From Mucilaginibacter aquariorum (GTDB taxonomy: Bacteria > Bacteroidota > Bacteroidia > Sphingobacteriales > Sphingobacteriaceae), in assembly GCF_024498135.1 (NCBI RefSeq), contig NZ_JANHOH010000009.1:62001-126000 (forward strand): a stretch of DNA of 64,000 bases, in the 5' to 3' direction. Under the pieces are notes generated by a model. It made no database searches. It saw only the letters and a program-made list of their open reading frames with translations, and was not told the DNA's origin. The position numbers were made by a program, and so were the translations under genes. This document shows positions 27,972-37,512 of the stretch, piece by piece. Position 1 is the first letter of the stretch. Every line of letters starts with the position of its first letter.

Positions 27972-28254
27972 ATTATGGCTCCCCAGGCTGGGCAGAATTC
28001 GAACCGATTCATCGAACAAATGTACGTTTTAAGCGAATTGAAGATGTTTGATGAAACGGAGGTTGGGTAAATCTCGAACCTTCTTTTTATAGGATCGATT
28101 AAGCGATTGGAACGACTTAAAAAGGAACTTAGCGATCATTATAAATATTCGAAAACACAACGTTATCACGCCAAAATCATTGAGAGTTTAACCATCCTAT
28201 CCACAATCTACATATTTGGTGTTTGTTAGCGACGCAGGTTAACTTTCTGCCTTA
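27972..28254. other. 283-bp gap with tRNA-like and coding-like relics
   Basis: On the minus strand around 28006-27977 the sequence CGGTTCGAATTC is followed by CTGGGGAGCCA, resembling a tRNA T-arm and acceptor end, but the T-stem does not pair and no D- or anticodon arm is found. On the plus strand 28092-28226 reads as an open protein-like frame (RLERLKKELSDHY, RYHAKIIESLTIL) without a start. Both look like debris of something older. No intact gene is present. Confidence 0.35.
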
Positions 28255-29520
28255 TCAAAGCTCTTTCCAGATCAAAGTATTTGGATGAAAATGTTTCCAG
28301 GAATGCCAGTACTCCTGATACGACTGTATTTTAACTAACCTGCTACCTTTAAGCACTCCTGATATTGAAAGGCCATCCCAATCCCATAGTGAGGCGGTCT
28401 CCACATCGGTTAGCTGACCAGATTTATCCAGGTTAAAATGCAATACCTTCCCGTTTACGTTAGTGTTAAAGCTGTGATAAGTAAGGCTATCCTTCTCTAA
28501 AGTAAGCAATAGGTTTGTTTGGTTAAAGCTGTCGTTTACGAAGCGTTTTTTAAACAAGCGCCTCCAATCGTAAGCTTTTGCCTGCCCGTTTATAACAAGG
28601 CCAACTACCCAGCTTTTGCGCATCAGGGAGTCTTTGTTCTTCAGTGTGCTGTCTTTATCTACGGCCTGGATCTTGTCGTAATTTTTAAGATCGTTATAGT
28701 CGCTCAGGTAATGATGATCGGGCTGTAATATAAGCGAGCCGGGATGCTTATTTATCCACGCAGCCAAAGTAGATTGTTCATAAGGAATCTCATCCAACTG
28801 GCTCCCTTTTAATTGGCCAACAGCCGCTTTGCCATTAGCCTGGTACCACCACGTTTTTGTTGTTTCATCTTCAATTACAGCATTATAGTGCCTTGCCCCC
28901 ACCAACCTGAAGTTTTGCCTTATGCCGTTAACAACCGGATTATATACCCTGCCGCTGCGGCACATGGTGCAATAAGTAACCAATACTGGTTGGGTGCCCA
29001 CATTATCCTGTATTTTATGATGATAGCCCAAATAATTTAACGGATAAGCCTTTGCTACCCCATTGCTTACTACACCTATGATCACCGTACTTTCGGGTAC
29101 GCTGTTGTTTATAAAATTGGCGAATTTAATGGTTTGTGGCTCTTCAAACATCCTCTCGGCCTGGAATTTAAAATCGGTAAAATAAAGGCTGATAAATCCG
29201 AGCCCTAACAAAGAGGCTTTTACTATCTTACCTCGGCGGGAGTTGTTGTTGAAATAAAAAATCGCATACCAAACAATTAACAGCGCCCCTACAATGCGTA
29301 AAGGTGTTACTACTTTTTCAAGATAATAAGATACGGTAATGGCGTTTAAGTTCTGGCTTCCGGGGAAAGGCATCAGTAGGTAAGCATGAACCAAACCGGG
29401 TAATAATAATAAGATAACACCTCCCCAAAAAAGATACGACACCGCAAGGCTTTTACTCAAAGTATTTTTCACGTATAGACTTTTTACCCCAGGTACAGGT
29501 TCATTTTGCATTGAGATCAT
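28255..29520 (-). CDS. DUF3179-domain membrane protein
   Basis: The 421-residue protein has three to four N-terminal membrane segments (about 30-50, 75-92 and 100-115, including SYLFWGGVILLLLPGLVHAYLL) and then a large soluble domain (about 145-415) matching DUF3179. The domain shows VIGVVSNGVAKAYPLNYLGYH and VTYCTMCRSGRVYNP, with two closely spaced cysteines. DUF3179 has no established reaction. It is the last gene of a leftward gene series that begins at 38073, separated by 117 bases from the Spy-like gene. The cysteine pair suggests redox or metal chemistry, but this is speculation. Confidence 0.8.
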   Translation of the reverse strand: MISMQNEPVPGVKSLYVKNTLSKSLAVSYLFWGGVILLLLPGLVHAYLLMPFPGSQNLNAITVSYYLEKVVTPLRIVGALLIVWYAIFYFNNNSRRGKIVKASLLGLGFISLYFTDFKFQAERMFEEPQTIKFANFINNSVPESTVIIGVVSNGVAKAYPLNYLGYHHKIQDNVGTQPVLVTYCTMCRSGRVYNPVVNGIRQNFRLVGARHYNAVIEDETTKTWWYQANGKAAVGQLKGSQLDEIPYEQSTLAAWINKHPGSLILQPDHHYLSDYNDLKNYDKIQAVDKDSTLKNKDSLMRKSWVVGLVINGQAKAYDWRRLFKKRFVNDSFNQTNLLLTLEKDSLTYHSFNTNVNGKVLHFNLDKSGQLTDVETASLWDWDGLSISGVLKGSRLVKIQSYQEYWHSWKHFHPNTLIWKEL

Positions 29521-29637
29521 AATACAGGTTACAATAGTTAAAATTTACGGCAAAATTGGTATTGCTGTAAATTAAGGATTATAATTAAGTAGTAACATGC
29601 CGTTAACCGGGCTGTGTTACTACCTAAAATTGATTAC

Positions 29638-30015
29638 TTATTCTGACGCGGGTGAGCTCCAGCCTTCGCCCCAGGCAAGACCGCCCGGTTTAGCTTTATT
29701 TGTTAAAAGCTTATCATATTTAGCTTTTTGCACGGGGGTTAACTCCGCTTTTATTTTTTTGATGGTTTCGGTACGCAATGGCTTTATGGCAACCATCATT
29801 TTTGCATTATCGCCGTGTTCATCTTTTTTTATCTTTTCAAATTTTTGTGTTGATTCCTGATAGATGGCCGATATTTTTTCTGTTTGTTTATCGGTGAGTT
29901 TTAATTGTTTTTGCAATTCTTTTGCTTTTTCTGAAGATTTAACGGTAGCTGTTTGGGCACTTACCGCTGCTGCAAAGCCTATGATAAGGCCGCATAACAT
30001 CATTAGTTTTTTCAT
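29638..30015 (-). CDS. Small Spy/LTXXQ-like periplasmic protein
   Basis: The 125-residue protein has a signal peptide (MKKLMMLCGLIIGFAAAVSAQ) and a charged helical body with LKLTDKQTEKISAIY and LTPVQKAKYDKLL, the two LTxxQ-like repeats of the Spy/CpxP type. Members are periplasmic chaperones or metal/stress responders. It sits 41 bases downstream of the ASPIC/VCBS gene in the same orientation, so it is probably co-transcribed. Confidence 0.7.
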   Translation of the reverse strand: MKKLMMLCGLIIGFAAAVSAQTATVKSSEKAKELQKQLKLTDKQTEKISAIYQESTQKFEKIKKDEHGDNAKMMVAIKPLRTETIKKIKAELTPVQKAKYDKLLTNKAKPGGLAWGEGWSSPASE

Positions 30016-30056
30016 GCTTTAGTTGTTTGATTGTTAGATATTTAAATGTACTGATT

Positions 30057-32294
30057 TTATTTAAGATTTGCAGCCATAGGTATACAAAGCGGATCTTGCT
30101 TATCTATGAAAGTTAATTTAGCTAATTTGTTTACTTTATAGTTGTTATTACCCTCTGTTATTTGCAGGAACCGATTAGGCAATACATTTCTAAAACGCTG
30201 TACGGCATTGCTACCGGCCCATTTTATCTCAATTTCGTCAATAACGGTGGCTTTGCCAATACCCATTTCCTGTTTTAATGGCGATGACCCAAAGCTCCCG
30301 CCCGAATTAACATCCTTATAAACAGATCTTTTTACGCCGTTCTCTGTAAATGTTAATTTTATATGGCTGCCAATTGCCGCTTTATTTGCTTTTACACCCT
30401 CCAGCTTCAGGCTTATCCAATTGTTGTTGTTATTGTTGGGGTTTAAATACAACGAGCTGGTGTATGAGTCGCCGATATACGCACCACCCATTTCAATAAA
30501 TATATCTTGCCTGCCATTATTCCTCAGGTCGGCAAAAGCAACCCCATGCCCCTTTTGCAGGTTACCCATACGCGATGCCGTGGTAATATCCTCAAACCTT
30601 TTGCCTTCTATATTTTTAAAGAATTTATTAGGCACCAATGATTTAAAATCGGGGTTACCTGTACCAAAATACATATCCAGATAGCCATCATTATCAATAT
30701 CGCCAAAATTGCCCCCCATGCTGTAAACCACTTTATCAAGGCCGGCCTCTCTGGTTACGTTGGTAAATTTCCCGTTATGATCATTTCTATATAAAAATAC
30801 ATTGCCCGCGTCGGGTACGGGTTTTCCTAAAGCTTCTGCAGCGGTGTAGTATGACAGGGCATGCTCAAATTTATAATCGCATACAACTATATCCTGCCAG
30901 CCGTCATTGTTATAATCATAAAACCATGTAGTGAAGGTGCGTTCGGTATTTGTAGCTATACCCGCCAGCTCAGTCACATCTTCAAAATCAATAGCCGTCC
31001 CTTTTTTACCTTTATTTTTTAGCAGGTACTTTTTGCCATTCATGGTAGATATAAATACATCCATCCAGCCATCGTTATCATAATCGGCTGATGTAATACC
31101 TTTTACAAAGGCGCTTATATCACAATGTGCAGCCTTTGCAACATCGGTAAATGTACCATTGTGGTTGTTGAGGTACAGCATGCAGTATGATGGGGAGGTA
31201 TTTATATTGCCATTAGAGCTTTCTGTACCTATAAAAACATCCAGCCAGCCATCATTATTAAAATCGGCCCAGGTGGCTGCCTGTGTCGGATGAAAATACA
31301 GCAGGCCACTTTCTTTGGTAACATCCCTGAAAGTTCCATCGCCGTTATTGCGCAGCAAAGAGCTTGGCTGATCGCCAAAACCTTTATCAAGCCATGCACC
31401 GCGCAGCACAAACAGATCTATATTGCCATCGTTGTTATAATCTGTTTGCTGGATATTTAATCCACCCTTAATGCCCGTTAAGTTGCTTCGTCCGGTAACA
31501 TCACTAAACGTGCCGTTCCTGTTATTCTCAAAAAAATGCATCGGGTCGCTCAGGTCCCATGCCGAGGTTATAATATCCAGGTATCCGTCATTATTAAAAT
31601 CATCAACAACAACGCCGCCTGCCCTGCCGTTAACATTAAGCCCCAAACTTTTGGCTACATCTTTAAAAGGCTTAACGTCCGTCACATTCGTTTCATTAAG
31701 CCCGGGGAGTAAAACCTCAGCGGGTACATTTTGGGGGTATTGCCCCAGCGTCATATAAGCGATGTTGATCAGCCATCGCGATTCCAGGTCATCCGGGTTT
31801 ATCTTTAAAAGCGTTTTATATGCTTCAATAGCTTTGCTCGAGCCGGTTTTGATCATATGCACCCCGTCATCCTTTATGGGGAATATACATGACGAGCTGG
31901 TGTGATTTAGCATACAGTTGCTGCGTTCGCCTAAACGCATGTAAGCAATGGCCGCCTTATCCAACACCTCGTCGGTGGTCATAAAGTCTATCTCATTCAT
32001 GATCTTCTCGAATTGCTTTACAGCTTCCTGTTCTTTACCGACCTCTAACAGCAATGAACCTTTTATAGAGAGCAGATCCCGATCCTGCGACGAAGGATTT
32101 GCTTTTACAAACGAATCCAGGTATGCAATTTTAGGTTCGGCATTAAACGGGTTTTGCATATTGGTATTTTTTTGGTTGATCGCTTTCAGTATGGCAATCA
32201 TATCTTTATGAGAAGATGATTGCCTGTTTATTGCCAGCGTAAACCCAAGCGCTGCAAACACCACAAGCGTAAGGATGATGATTTTTAATTTCAT
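30057..32294 (-). CDS. CRTAC1-like protein with FG-GAP/VCBS repeats and ASPIC/UnbV domain
   Basis: The protein of about 745 residues has an N-terminal anchor or signal (MKLKIIILTLVVFAALGF) and TPR-like helices (about 35-200). Seven or so FG-GAP/VCBS repeats follow (about 225-620, with repeated calcium-loop motifs such as DFNNDGYLDI, DYNNDGNIDL and DIDNDGYLDM). The ASPIC/UnbV domain closes it (about 640-715, GSHIKLTF and IDEIEIKWAGS). These are surface or periplasmic calcium-binding propellers of unknown activity. I moved the start from 32381 to ATG 32294, because the longer frame overlaps the upstream AhpD-like gene and hides the signal. It is 28 bases downstream of that gene. Confidence 0.85.
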   Translation of the reverse strand: MKLKIIILTLVVFAALGFTLAINRQSSSHKDMIAILKAINQKNTNMQNPFNAEPKIAYLDSFVKANPSSQDRDLLSIKGSLLLEVGKEQEAVKQFEKIMNEIDFMTTDEVLDKAAIAYMRLGERSNCMLNHTSSSCIFPIKDDGVHMIKTGSSKAIEAYKTLLKINPDDLESRWLINIAYMTLGQYPQNVPAEVLLPGLNETNVTDVKPFKDVAKSLGLNVNGRAGGVVVDDFNNDGYLDIITSAWDLSDPMHFFENNRNGTFSDVTGRSNLTGIKGGLNIQQTDYNNDGNIDLFVLRGAWLDKGFGDQPSSLLRNNGDGTFRDVTKESGLLYFHPTQAATWADFNNDGWLDVFIGTESSNGNINTSPSYCMLYLNNHNGTFTDVAKAAHCDISAFVKGITSADYDNDGWMDVFISTMNGKKYLLKNKGKKGTAIDFEDVTELAGIATNTERTFTTWFYDYNNDGWQDIVVCDYKFEHALSYYTAAEALGKPVPDAGNVFLYRNDHNGKFTNVTREAGLDKVVYSMGGNFGDIDNDGYLDMYFGTGNPDFKSLVPNKFFKNIEGKRFEDITTASRMGNLQKGHGVAFADLRNNGRQDIFIEMGGAYIGDSYTSSLYLNPNNNNNNWISLKLEGVKANKAAIGSHIKLTFTENGVKRSVYKDVNSGGSFGSSPLKQEMGIGKATVIDEIEIKWAGSNAVQRFRNVLPNRFLQITEGNNNYKVNKLAKLTFIDKQDPLCIPMAANLK

Positions 32295-32322
32295 GGTAGT
32301 ATTGTTTTCATAGGTAGATAAT

Positions 32323-32871
32323 TTATTTATACACGCTCGACTGATAGCCTTCCTGCGCGCGCTGCGGTGCGCGATTAACATAAAACTGTCTGTCTTGCGG
32401 TGCCCATGTGTTTAGTCCATCCACATAGCGGTTAAACATGCAAAAGGCTGCGGCTATTAACACGGCATCATGTATCTCGGTATCCGTTGCACCTGCGTTC
32501 CGGGCTGCTTCTATTTGCCCGGTTGTTACATTTTTACCGCCCTTTTGTACGCTTGCTGCAATAGCCAGCAGGCCCTTCATTTTTGGCGATAGATCGGCCG
32601 TGTAGAAATCATTTTTTATGGCATCTATCTGGTCGATATCGCAGCTTAAATAGTGGCCGGCTAAAGCGCCGTGTACATTCTGGCAAAAAAAGCAATCGTT
32701 TAAATAGGATACGTAAGTACCTATTAACTCGCGCTCGCCACGGGTAAGTGTGTTATTATCATCGCGCAAAAGCACATCGGCTAATGCATTTAGCGCCTTT
32801 TCTGTTTCTGGCCGGTAGGCCATTAGGCCGCGTATGCCGGGCAGGTCGTTATTTAATTCAATATGTGCCAT
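32323..32871 (-). CDS. AhpD-like carboxymuconolactone decarboxylase family protein, copy 1
   Basis: The 182-residue cytoplasmic protein matches the peroxidase-related/AhpD-like branch of the carboxymuconolactone decarboxylase family. It has LTRGERELIGTYVSYLNDCFFCQNVH, with the CxxC-x3-H redox motif and the preceding Glu of the proton relay. AhpD proteins are all-alpha enzymes with peroxidase or disulfide-reductase activity; the partner here is unknown. It is 3 bases from copy 2 and about 40 percent alike by eye, with a third copy at 37513. All three share a C-terminal FNRYVDGL or YNRYVDGL block. Confidence 0.85.
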   Translation of the reverse strand: MAHIELNNDLPGIRGLMAYRPETEKALNALADVLLRDDNNTLTRGERELIGTYVSYLNDCFFCQNVHGALAGHYLSCDIDQIDAIKNDFYTADLSPKMKGLLAIAASVQKGGKNVTTGQIEAARNAGATDTEIHDAVLIAAAFCMFNRYVDGLNTWAPQDRQFYVNRAPQRAQEGYQSSVYK

Positions 32872-32874
32872 ATT

Positions 32875-33417
32875 TTATTGTGTTTTAGGTAAAGCATAAC
32901 CCTGCACCATACGTTTCCCCATTTCTTTGTAAGCTTCCGGATCTGTTGGGGTTAAACTGGCCAGCCCGTCTACATAGCGGTTAAACATGCTGAATGATGC
33001 CGCTATCAATACCGTGTCGTGTAACTCCTTATCTGTTGCACCTTCGGCACGGGCAGCTTCAATATCTTCAGTTTTTACCTCTTTACCTAATATTTGCACC
33101 TTGCCGGCAATGTTTAACAAGGCTTTCATTTTGGGGCTGATGCTGGCTTGGTTCATGTCTTTTAAAACATCATCAACCGTAGTATCGTCTTCACCATAAA
33201 GGCAGCGCGCAGCAGCAGCATGGCTGCTCATGCAAAACATGCAATCGTTACGCAATGATACATAAGCCGCTATCAGCTCCCGGTCGGCTTGCGATAAAGG
33301 GGATTCGCCACGCAATAAAACCTCGGCAAGCTCATAAAGATACTTACCTGTTTCGGGCCTGAACATGACCAGCGACCGGATACCGGGTACGCCTTCGGGA
33401 ACATTTATATGTGCCAT
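32875..33417 (-). CDS. AhpD-like carboxymuconolactone decarboxylase family protein, copy 2
   Basis: The 180-residue paralogue keeps LSQADRELIAAYVSLRNDCMFCMSSHAAA, so the CxxCxxxH centre is intact, and ends with the same FNRYVDGLASL block as copy 1. No signal peptide is present, so it should be cytoplasmic. It lies 10 bases after the MFS gene and 3 before copy 1 in the leftward operon. The tandem arrangement of full-length copies suggests a hetero-oligomer or different substrates rather than decay. Confidence 0.85.
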   Translation of the reverse strand: MAHINVPEGVPGIRSLVMFRPETGKYLYELAEVLLRGESPLSQADRELIAAYVSLRNDCMFCMSSHAAAARCLYGEDDTTVDDVLKDMNQASISPKMKALLNIAGKVQILGKEVKTEDIEAARAEGATDKELHDTVLIAASFSMFNRYVDGLASLTPTDPEAYKEMGKRMVQGYALPKTQ

Positions 33418-33427
33418 ATCTTAGTTT

Positions 33428-34708
33428 TTAATTATTATCTGATAAAATATTAACTTCACTTACCGCAGCTTTTCCTTTTTTATCGCCTGTAACCAAAACC
33501 ACTATCAACCCTACTACAAACACCAGCGAAAAAATGAATATGGCATTGCCATAACCACCTAATGTTGATACCAGCACACCTATAAACAGCACTGCTGTCG
33601 CGGTAAATAAACGACCTACATTGAAACAAAAGCCTGTTGCCGTTGCCCTGATGCTTGTGTGGAATAATTGCGGGATATAGGCTGATAACACGCCCTGGCT
33701 CGCCCCAAAAAACAAAGCCATGATGGCTATTTCAGCATAAATTACAGGAGAAAATGTACCGTTGGTTTTAAACAGCACAAAAGACATTACCGTGCAAACC
33801 GCAAAGCATAAAAGCATGGATTTTCTTAAGCCCATCAGGTTTACCAACCAGCCCGAAAAGAAGCCGCCTGTTAACCCACCCATACCCAAAAACATCATAC
33901 TTAAACCACGTTGTTTTGGCGCATCGGTAGCTATGAGGCTTTGGATCCAGGTAGGCATCCACGAGAATATTGCCCAAAGGCCTATCAGCATGGTGCCAAA
34001 CATTAAGGAGCCTACAATAACCTCGCGGCGGGTGTGCGGTGAGAATAATGCATTAGATCTGTCGGCCGTTTTGTTTTGGCGATGATTGATCCATATCCCT
34101 GATTCTTTGACAATGAACATGCCTGTTATAGCCATTGCTATAGGCACAATGCCCACAAAAAAACCCTCGCGCCATGATGAAACGATGTAGTTGATAGCCC
34201 CTGCCGAAAAGATCCCGACAGGGAAGGCAATAGAAAGGATACCGGTAACAACCGCTTTACTTTTTGCAGGCCAAACCTCGCTGATAAGAGTAAATGCTAT
34301 TACCAGCTCGCCGCCAACACCAAAGCCGCTCATAAAACGGCATAGCATTATACCAGGCCACTGCGGCATTACACCCGTTAAAACGGTAAATATGCCATAG
34401 CAGGCAATTGAGTAAAGCAGCGCCTTTTTACGCCCAATTTTATCACTTATAAGACCCCAGCTAAACCCGCCAATGGCCCAGCCAAATATAAACAGGGCAT
34501 TGATATATCCGCTTACATAGTTAACCTGGTCGGGTGCAATATCCCCCTGTAGTTCTTTTACTACTACAGGGAGATAAACCGACATAAGCGTTGAAACTGC
34601 CCCGCCAAATACGCTGCTAACAAAGCATAATATAAATAGCAATGTAAGGTAGGTAGTGCTTGTTTTTTGTATTGATACCATCTGGTTGTCAACTGTTATT
34701 GTGCTCAT
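33428..34708 (-). CDS. MFS transporter (AAHS/sugar-porter-like superfamily)
   Basis: The 426-residue protein has about 12 membrane segments in two halves. It carries the loop 2-3 motif GLISDKIGRKKALL and GFGVGGELVIAFTLISEVWPAKSKAVVTG after helix 4, as in the aromatic-acid/proton symporter and SV2-like branch of the major facilitator superfamily. It probably moves a small organic anion across the inner membrane. Being 8 bases from a TonB receptor gene and 10 from an AhpD-like gene implies a three-part uptake-and-processing route for one small molecule. Confidence 0.85.
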   Translation of the reverse strand: MSTITVDNQMVSIQKTSTTYLTLLFILCFVSSVFGGAVSTLMSVYLPVVVKELQGDIAPDQVNYVSGYINALFIFGWAIGGFSWGLISDKIGRKKALLYSIACYGIFTVLTGVMPQWPGIMLCRFMSGFGVGGELVIAFTLISEVWPAKSKAVVTGILSIAFPVGIFSAGAINYIVSSWREGFFVGIVPIAMAITGMFIVKESGIWINHRQNKTADRSNALFSPHTRREVIVGSLMFGTMLIGLWAIFSWMPTWIQSLIATDAPKQRGLSMMFLGMGGLTGGFFSGWLVNLMGLRKSMLLCFAVCTVMSFVLFKTNGTFSPVIYAEIAIMALFFGASQGVLSAYIPQLFHTSIRATATGFCFNVGRLFTATAVLFIGVLVSTLGGYGNAIFIFSLVFVVGLIVVLVTGDKKGKAAVSEVNILSDNN

Positions 34709-34716
34709 GGTATATG

Positions 34717-37482
34717 TTATTTTAATGGACTATCAAACACAAGGGCTACGTAATAAATAGCGCCCACGGCCGGTGAGCCGTATGCTTGTGAAATGTATTT
34801 GTTAAATATGTTGCTGCCACCCAATTTAATAGTGGTATTGGCACGCGGCAGTTTCTTGTTGATCTGCGCATCAACCATAGAGTAGGCATTGATACGACCA
34901 GGCCTTACACCGTTGAAGGTACCATACCAGTCAAAAGCGCTTTGCCAGTGCCATGCTACATTAAAACCAAAGCCTTTAGATACGTTGGGATTGCCAAAAG
35001 TTGCGTTGGTGCTCCATTTTGGAGTGTTGTACTGGGCAATGTTGTTAATGTTTGCCGTACCCAAATTAAACACAGATAGTGTTCCGTTGGCGCCTGCTAT
35101 GTAACCTCTGCTTAACAAATAAGTTAAGCCCATACTTGCACCCTGTGCAGATACTTTATCAGTAGCGTTGGTGTATAATTGGTACAAATGGAAATTACCT
35201 GCACCAAGATCACCGGCTGCTGCAGGGTTCACTTTACCATCAGCCCCTAACACAGGGCTTTGAGGATTTAACACAACTGTATTTAATATAAAATTGGTAT
35301 AGCTGCTGTAATAGTAGTTTACATCAACCAAAAGCTTATCATTTATCAGGCTTTTATAACCTAACTCAAACGCTTTTTGCTGCTCAGGCTTAATGTAAGG
35401 CACATTTGATTTTATAAGGATGTCTTTATTTTGTGCGATTGCCGTAGGTGGCGGTGTACCGCCGGCAATGGCAGTTCCAACAGCTGCCTGAAATGCATTA
35501 GCTGATGCTGATGTAAATGAGTTTTGATACACATTTAGATCAGCGCTATTTTTAGGGGCTCCACCCAGTATGGTAATTGGCCCAACATTCAGGTGAATAA
35601 ACTGATCAACAGGGGTTGGGTTACGGAAACCTGTTTGGTACGATGCCCTAAAGTTGTGAGTTTGAGCTACTGTATATACTGCCGAGAAACGTGGGGTAAA
35701 ACTGCCTTTAAAATTTTCGTTTTTATCGTAACGGATAGAGGCGGTTAGTTTAAGGTTATCATCAAGTAGTTTTTTACCAGCCTGTAAAAAGGTGCCGTAC
35801 TCATTAATTTTTATCTTGCTGGTTTTATCATCAAACAAGCTGCCGTTGGTAAACATGGAATATTTACGGAAACTACCACCAGCCAGCAACTCAAACACCT
35901 TTATGGCTTTTGTAAAATCGTACTGGCCATCGGTATGGTAAAATTTACTGTTGCTGAATACACCTGCGCCACTTAAACCATAATTATGGATAGATGCATC
36001 TTTAGCCTTATCGAACGCTGCTGTGCCCGGCAAAAATCTGCCCTGATCTGCAAATGTGCGGGCAGCTGTAGCACTGTTGGGTGTAACACCGTTAACAGTA
36101 CCATTAAATGCTGCCGAATAACGGTTAAACCAGGTTGCATCGGCATCAGCCGGTGAAACAACATTTCCGTTCAAATCCTGTACCCAATCGCGGTTAATAA
36201 ATTGTGCCAGCGAACGGGTGTTGTAAGAGTCGTGCGAGTTTTCGCCAACCACATAACTGCGGACAAAAAAGTTGCTGCCTTTTAACTCTAAGCGGTGCGT
36301 TTGCAGTACAAAATTATTCAGATCGAACCTGCTGCTGCCGGTATAGCTGGCAGTACCGCGGCCGTAATTGTATTGGTAAATAGCCTCAATATCATTATTT
36401 ATCTTGTAATGTAAAGCGCCGTTTAATTTCAGACTGTAAACATCGTAGTTCATCAGGTCTTTTTCTTCGTAGCCGGTACGCGATACCAGGCCAATGCCGG
36501 GTAATGGTTTTGAAACCTCATCGCCGTAAATGTTTAGCGCATCGCGGCCCGGGTTATTGGGACCACGCTGGCCAACCGGGGTCGACGCACTTATATCGGT
36601 ATAATCATTAGCGTACCAGTCTGTACCTGTTAAGTATGATGCATTCAGTTTAAAGGCAAAACGGTTGTTAAAGGATTTGGCGTAACGCAGGGCAAAATCA
36701 CTCAAGCTTTTAGCGCTGCTGCCTGTTTCGCCAACGTGGTTTATACCTGTTTTTAGCTGAACGGCTAAGCCCTGGTATTTAAAGGGATCTTTTGTTTTGA
36801 TAGATAACAACCCGTTAAAAGCAACCGGGCCATAAAGCGCCGACGCGGCACCGGGTATAACCTCGGCCGACTCGATGTCCAGATCTGAAGCACCAAAAAG
36901 GTTACCAACGGAAAAGTTCAATCCCGGGGTTTGGTTATCTACGCCATCAACCAGTTGTAAAAAGCGGGAATTACCTGTGCTGTTAAAGCCGCGGGTATTT
37001 ACCTGTTTGTAGGTTAAACTGCTGGTAACGGCCTCCATGCCTTTAAGGCTTTGCAAGCCATCGTAAAATGTGAACGAGGGGTTTTCCTTTATTGCCCTTT
37101 GGCCCATTTTTTCGACACTCACCGGCGATTGCAGACTGCTTTGACTTACACGGGTTGCCGATGTAACCACTTCGTTTAGCATGGTGGTTTTTACCGGCAA
37201 CGACGCATTAACGGTTTGCGACGCGGAAGTAATTTGTACTTCCTGCTGCTCGTAACCTATGCCCGATATCACGATAGTAAAAGGCAGTCGCAGGTTTTTA
37301 GCGTGTAATGTGAACAATCCGCTTGAGTTTGTGGTTGTACCCACATTTTTATTTTTAACGTTAACGTTGGCATTGCTAACCGGGTTACCGTCGGCATCTT
37401 TTACCGTGCCAGATATTCTAACATCCTGCGCAAATACATGCACGGATGCCAGCAATAGGATGATTAGTATAAGTTTTTTCAC
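34717..37482 (-). CDS. TonB-dependent receptor with carboxypeptidase-like regulatory domain
   Basis: The 921-residue protein has a signal peptide (ending SVHVFAQ), a regulatory Ig-like domain (about 22-105, VRISGTVKDADGNPVSNA), a plug (about 115-235, with QVNTRGFNSTG and AEVIPGAASALYGPVAFNG) and an outer-membrane barrel ending AIYYVALVFDSPLK. It lacks the SusC signature and has no SusD partner, so it is a general TonB receptor for a small ligand such as a siderophore, aromatic compound, peptide or metal complex. It sits between the third AhpD-like gene and the MFS gene in the leftward operon. Confidence 0.9.
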   Translation of the reverse strand: MKKLILIILLLASVHVFAQDVRISGTVKDADGNPVSNANVNVKNKNVGTTTNSSGLFTLHAKNLRLPFTIVISGIGYEQQEVQITSASQTVNASLPVKTTMLNEVVTSATRVSQSSLQSPVSVEKMGQRAIKENPSFTFYDGLQSLKGMEAVTSSLTYKQVNTRGFNSTGNSRFLQLVDGVDNQTPGLNFSVGNLFGASDLDIESAEVIPGAASALYGPVAFNGLLSIKTKDPFKYQGLAVQLKTGINHVGETGSSAKSLSDFALRYAKSFNNRFAFKLNASYLTGTDWYANDYTDISASTPVGQRGPNNPGRDALNIYGDEVSKPLPGIGLVSRTGYEEKDLMNYDVYSLKLNGALHYKINNDIEAIYQYNYGRGTASYTGSSRFDLNNFVLQTHRLELKGSNFFVRSYVVGENSHDSYNTRSLAQFINRDWVQDLNGNVVSPADADATWFNRYSAAFNGTVNGVTPNSATAARTFADQGRFLPGTAAFDKAKDASIHNYGLSGAGVFSNSKFYHTDGQYDFTKAIKVFELLAGGSFRKYSMFTNGSLFDDKTSKIKINEYGTFLQAGKKLLDDNLKLTASIRYDKNENFKGSFTPRFSAVYTVAQTHNFRASYQTGFRNPTPVDQFIHLNVGPITILGGAPKNSADLNVYQNSFTSASANAFQAAVGTAIAGGTPPPTAIAQNKDILIKSNVPYIKPEQQKAFELGYKSLINDKLLVDVNYYYSSYTNFILNTVVLNPQSPVLGADGKVNPAAAGDLGAGNFHLYQLYTNATDKVSAQGASMGLTYLLSRGYIAGANGTLSVFNLGTANINNIAQYNTPKWSTNATFGNPNVSKGFGFNVAWHWQSAFDWYGTFNGVRPGRINAYSMVDAQINKKLPRANTTIKLGGSNIFNKYISQAYGSPAVGAIYYVALVFDSPLK

Positions 37483-37512
37483 TGTGAGTTGAGTTTGATT
37501 GTTAGGGGATTT

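Noticed and set aside
27971..28010. Possible tRNA gene on the minus strand
   Set aside because: Only a T-loop and acceptor-like end are present; the T-stem does not pair and no anticodon or D arm could be found upstream.
32295..32381. N-terminal extension of the ASPIC/VCBS gene
   Set aside because: It overlaps the AhpD-like gene and puts 29 residues ahead of a good signal segment, so ATG 32294 was used.
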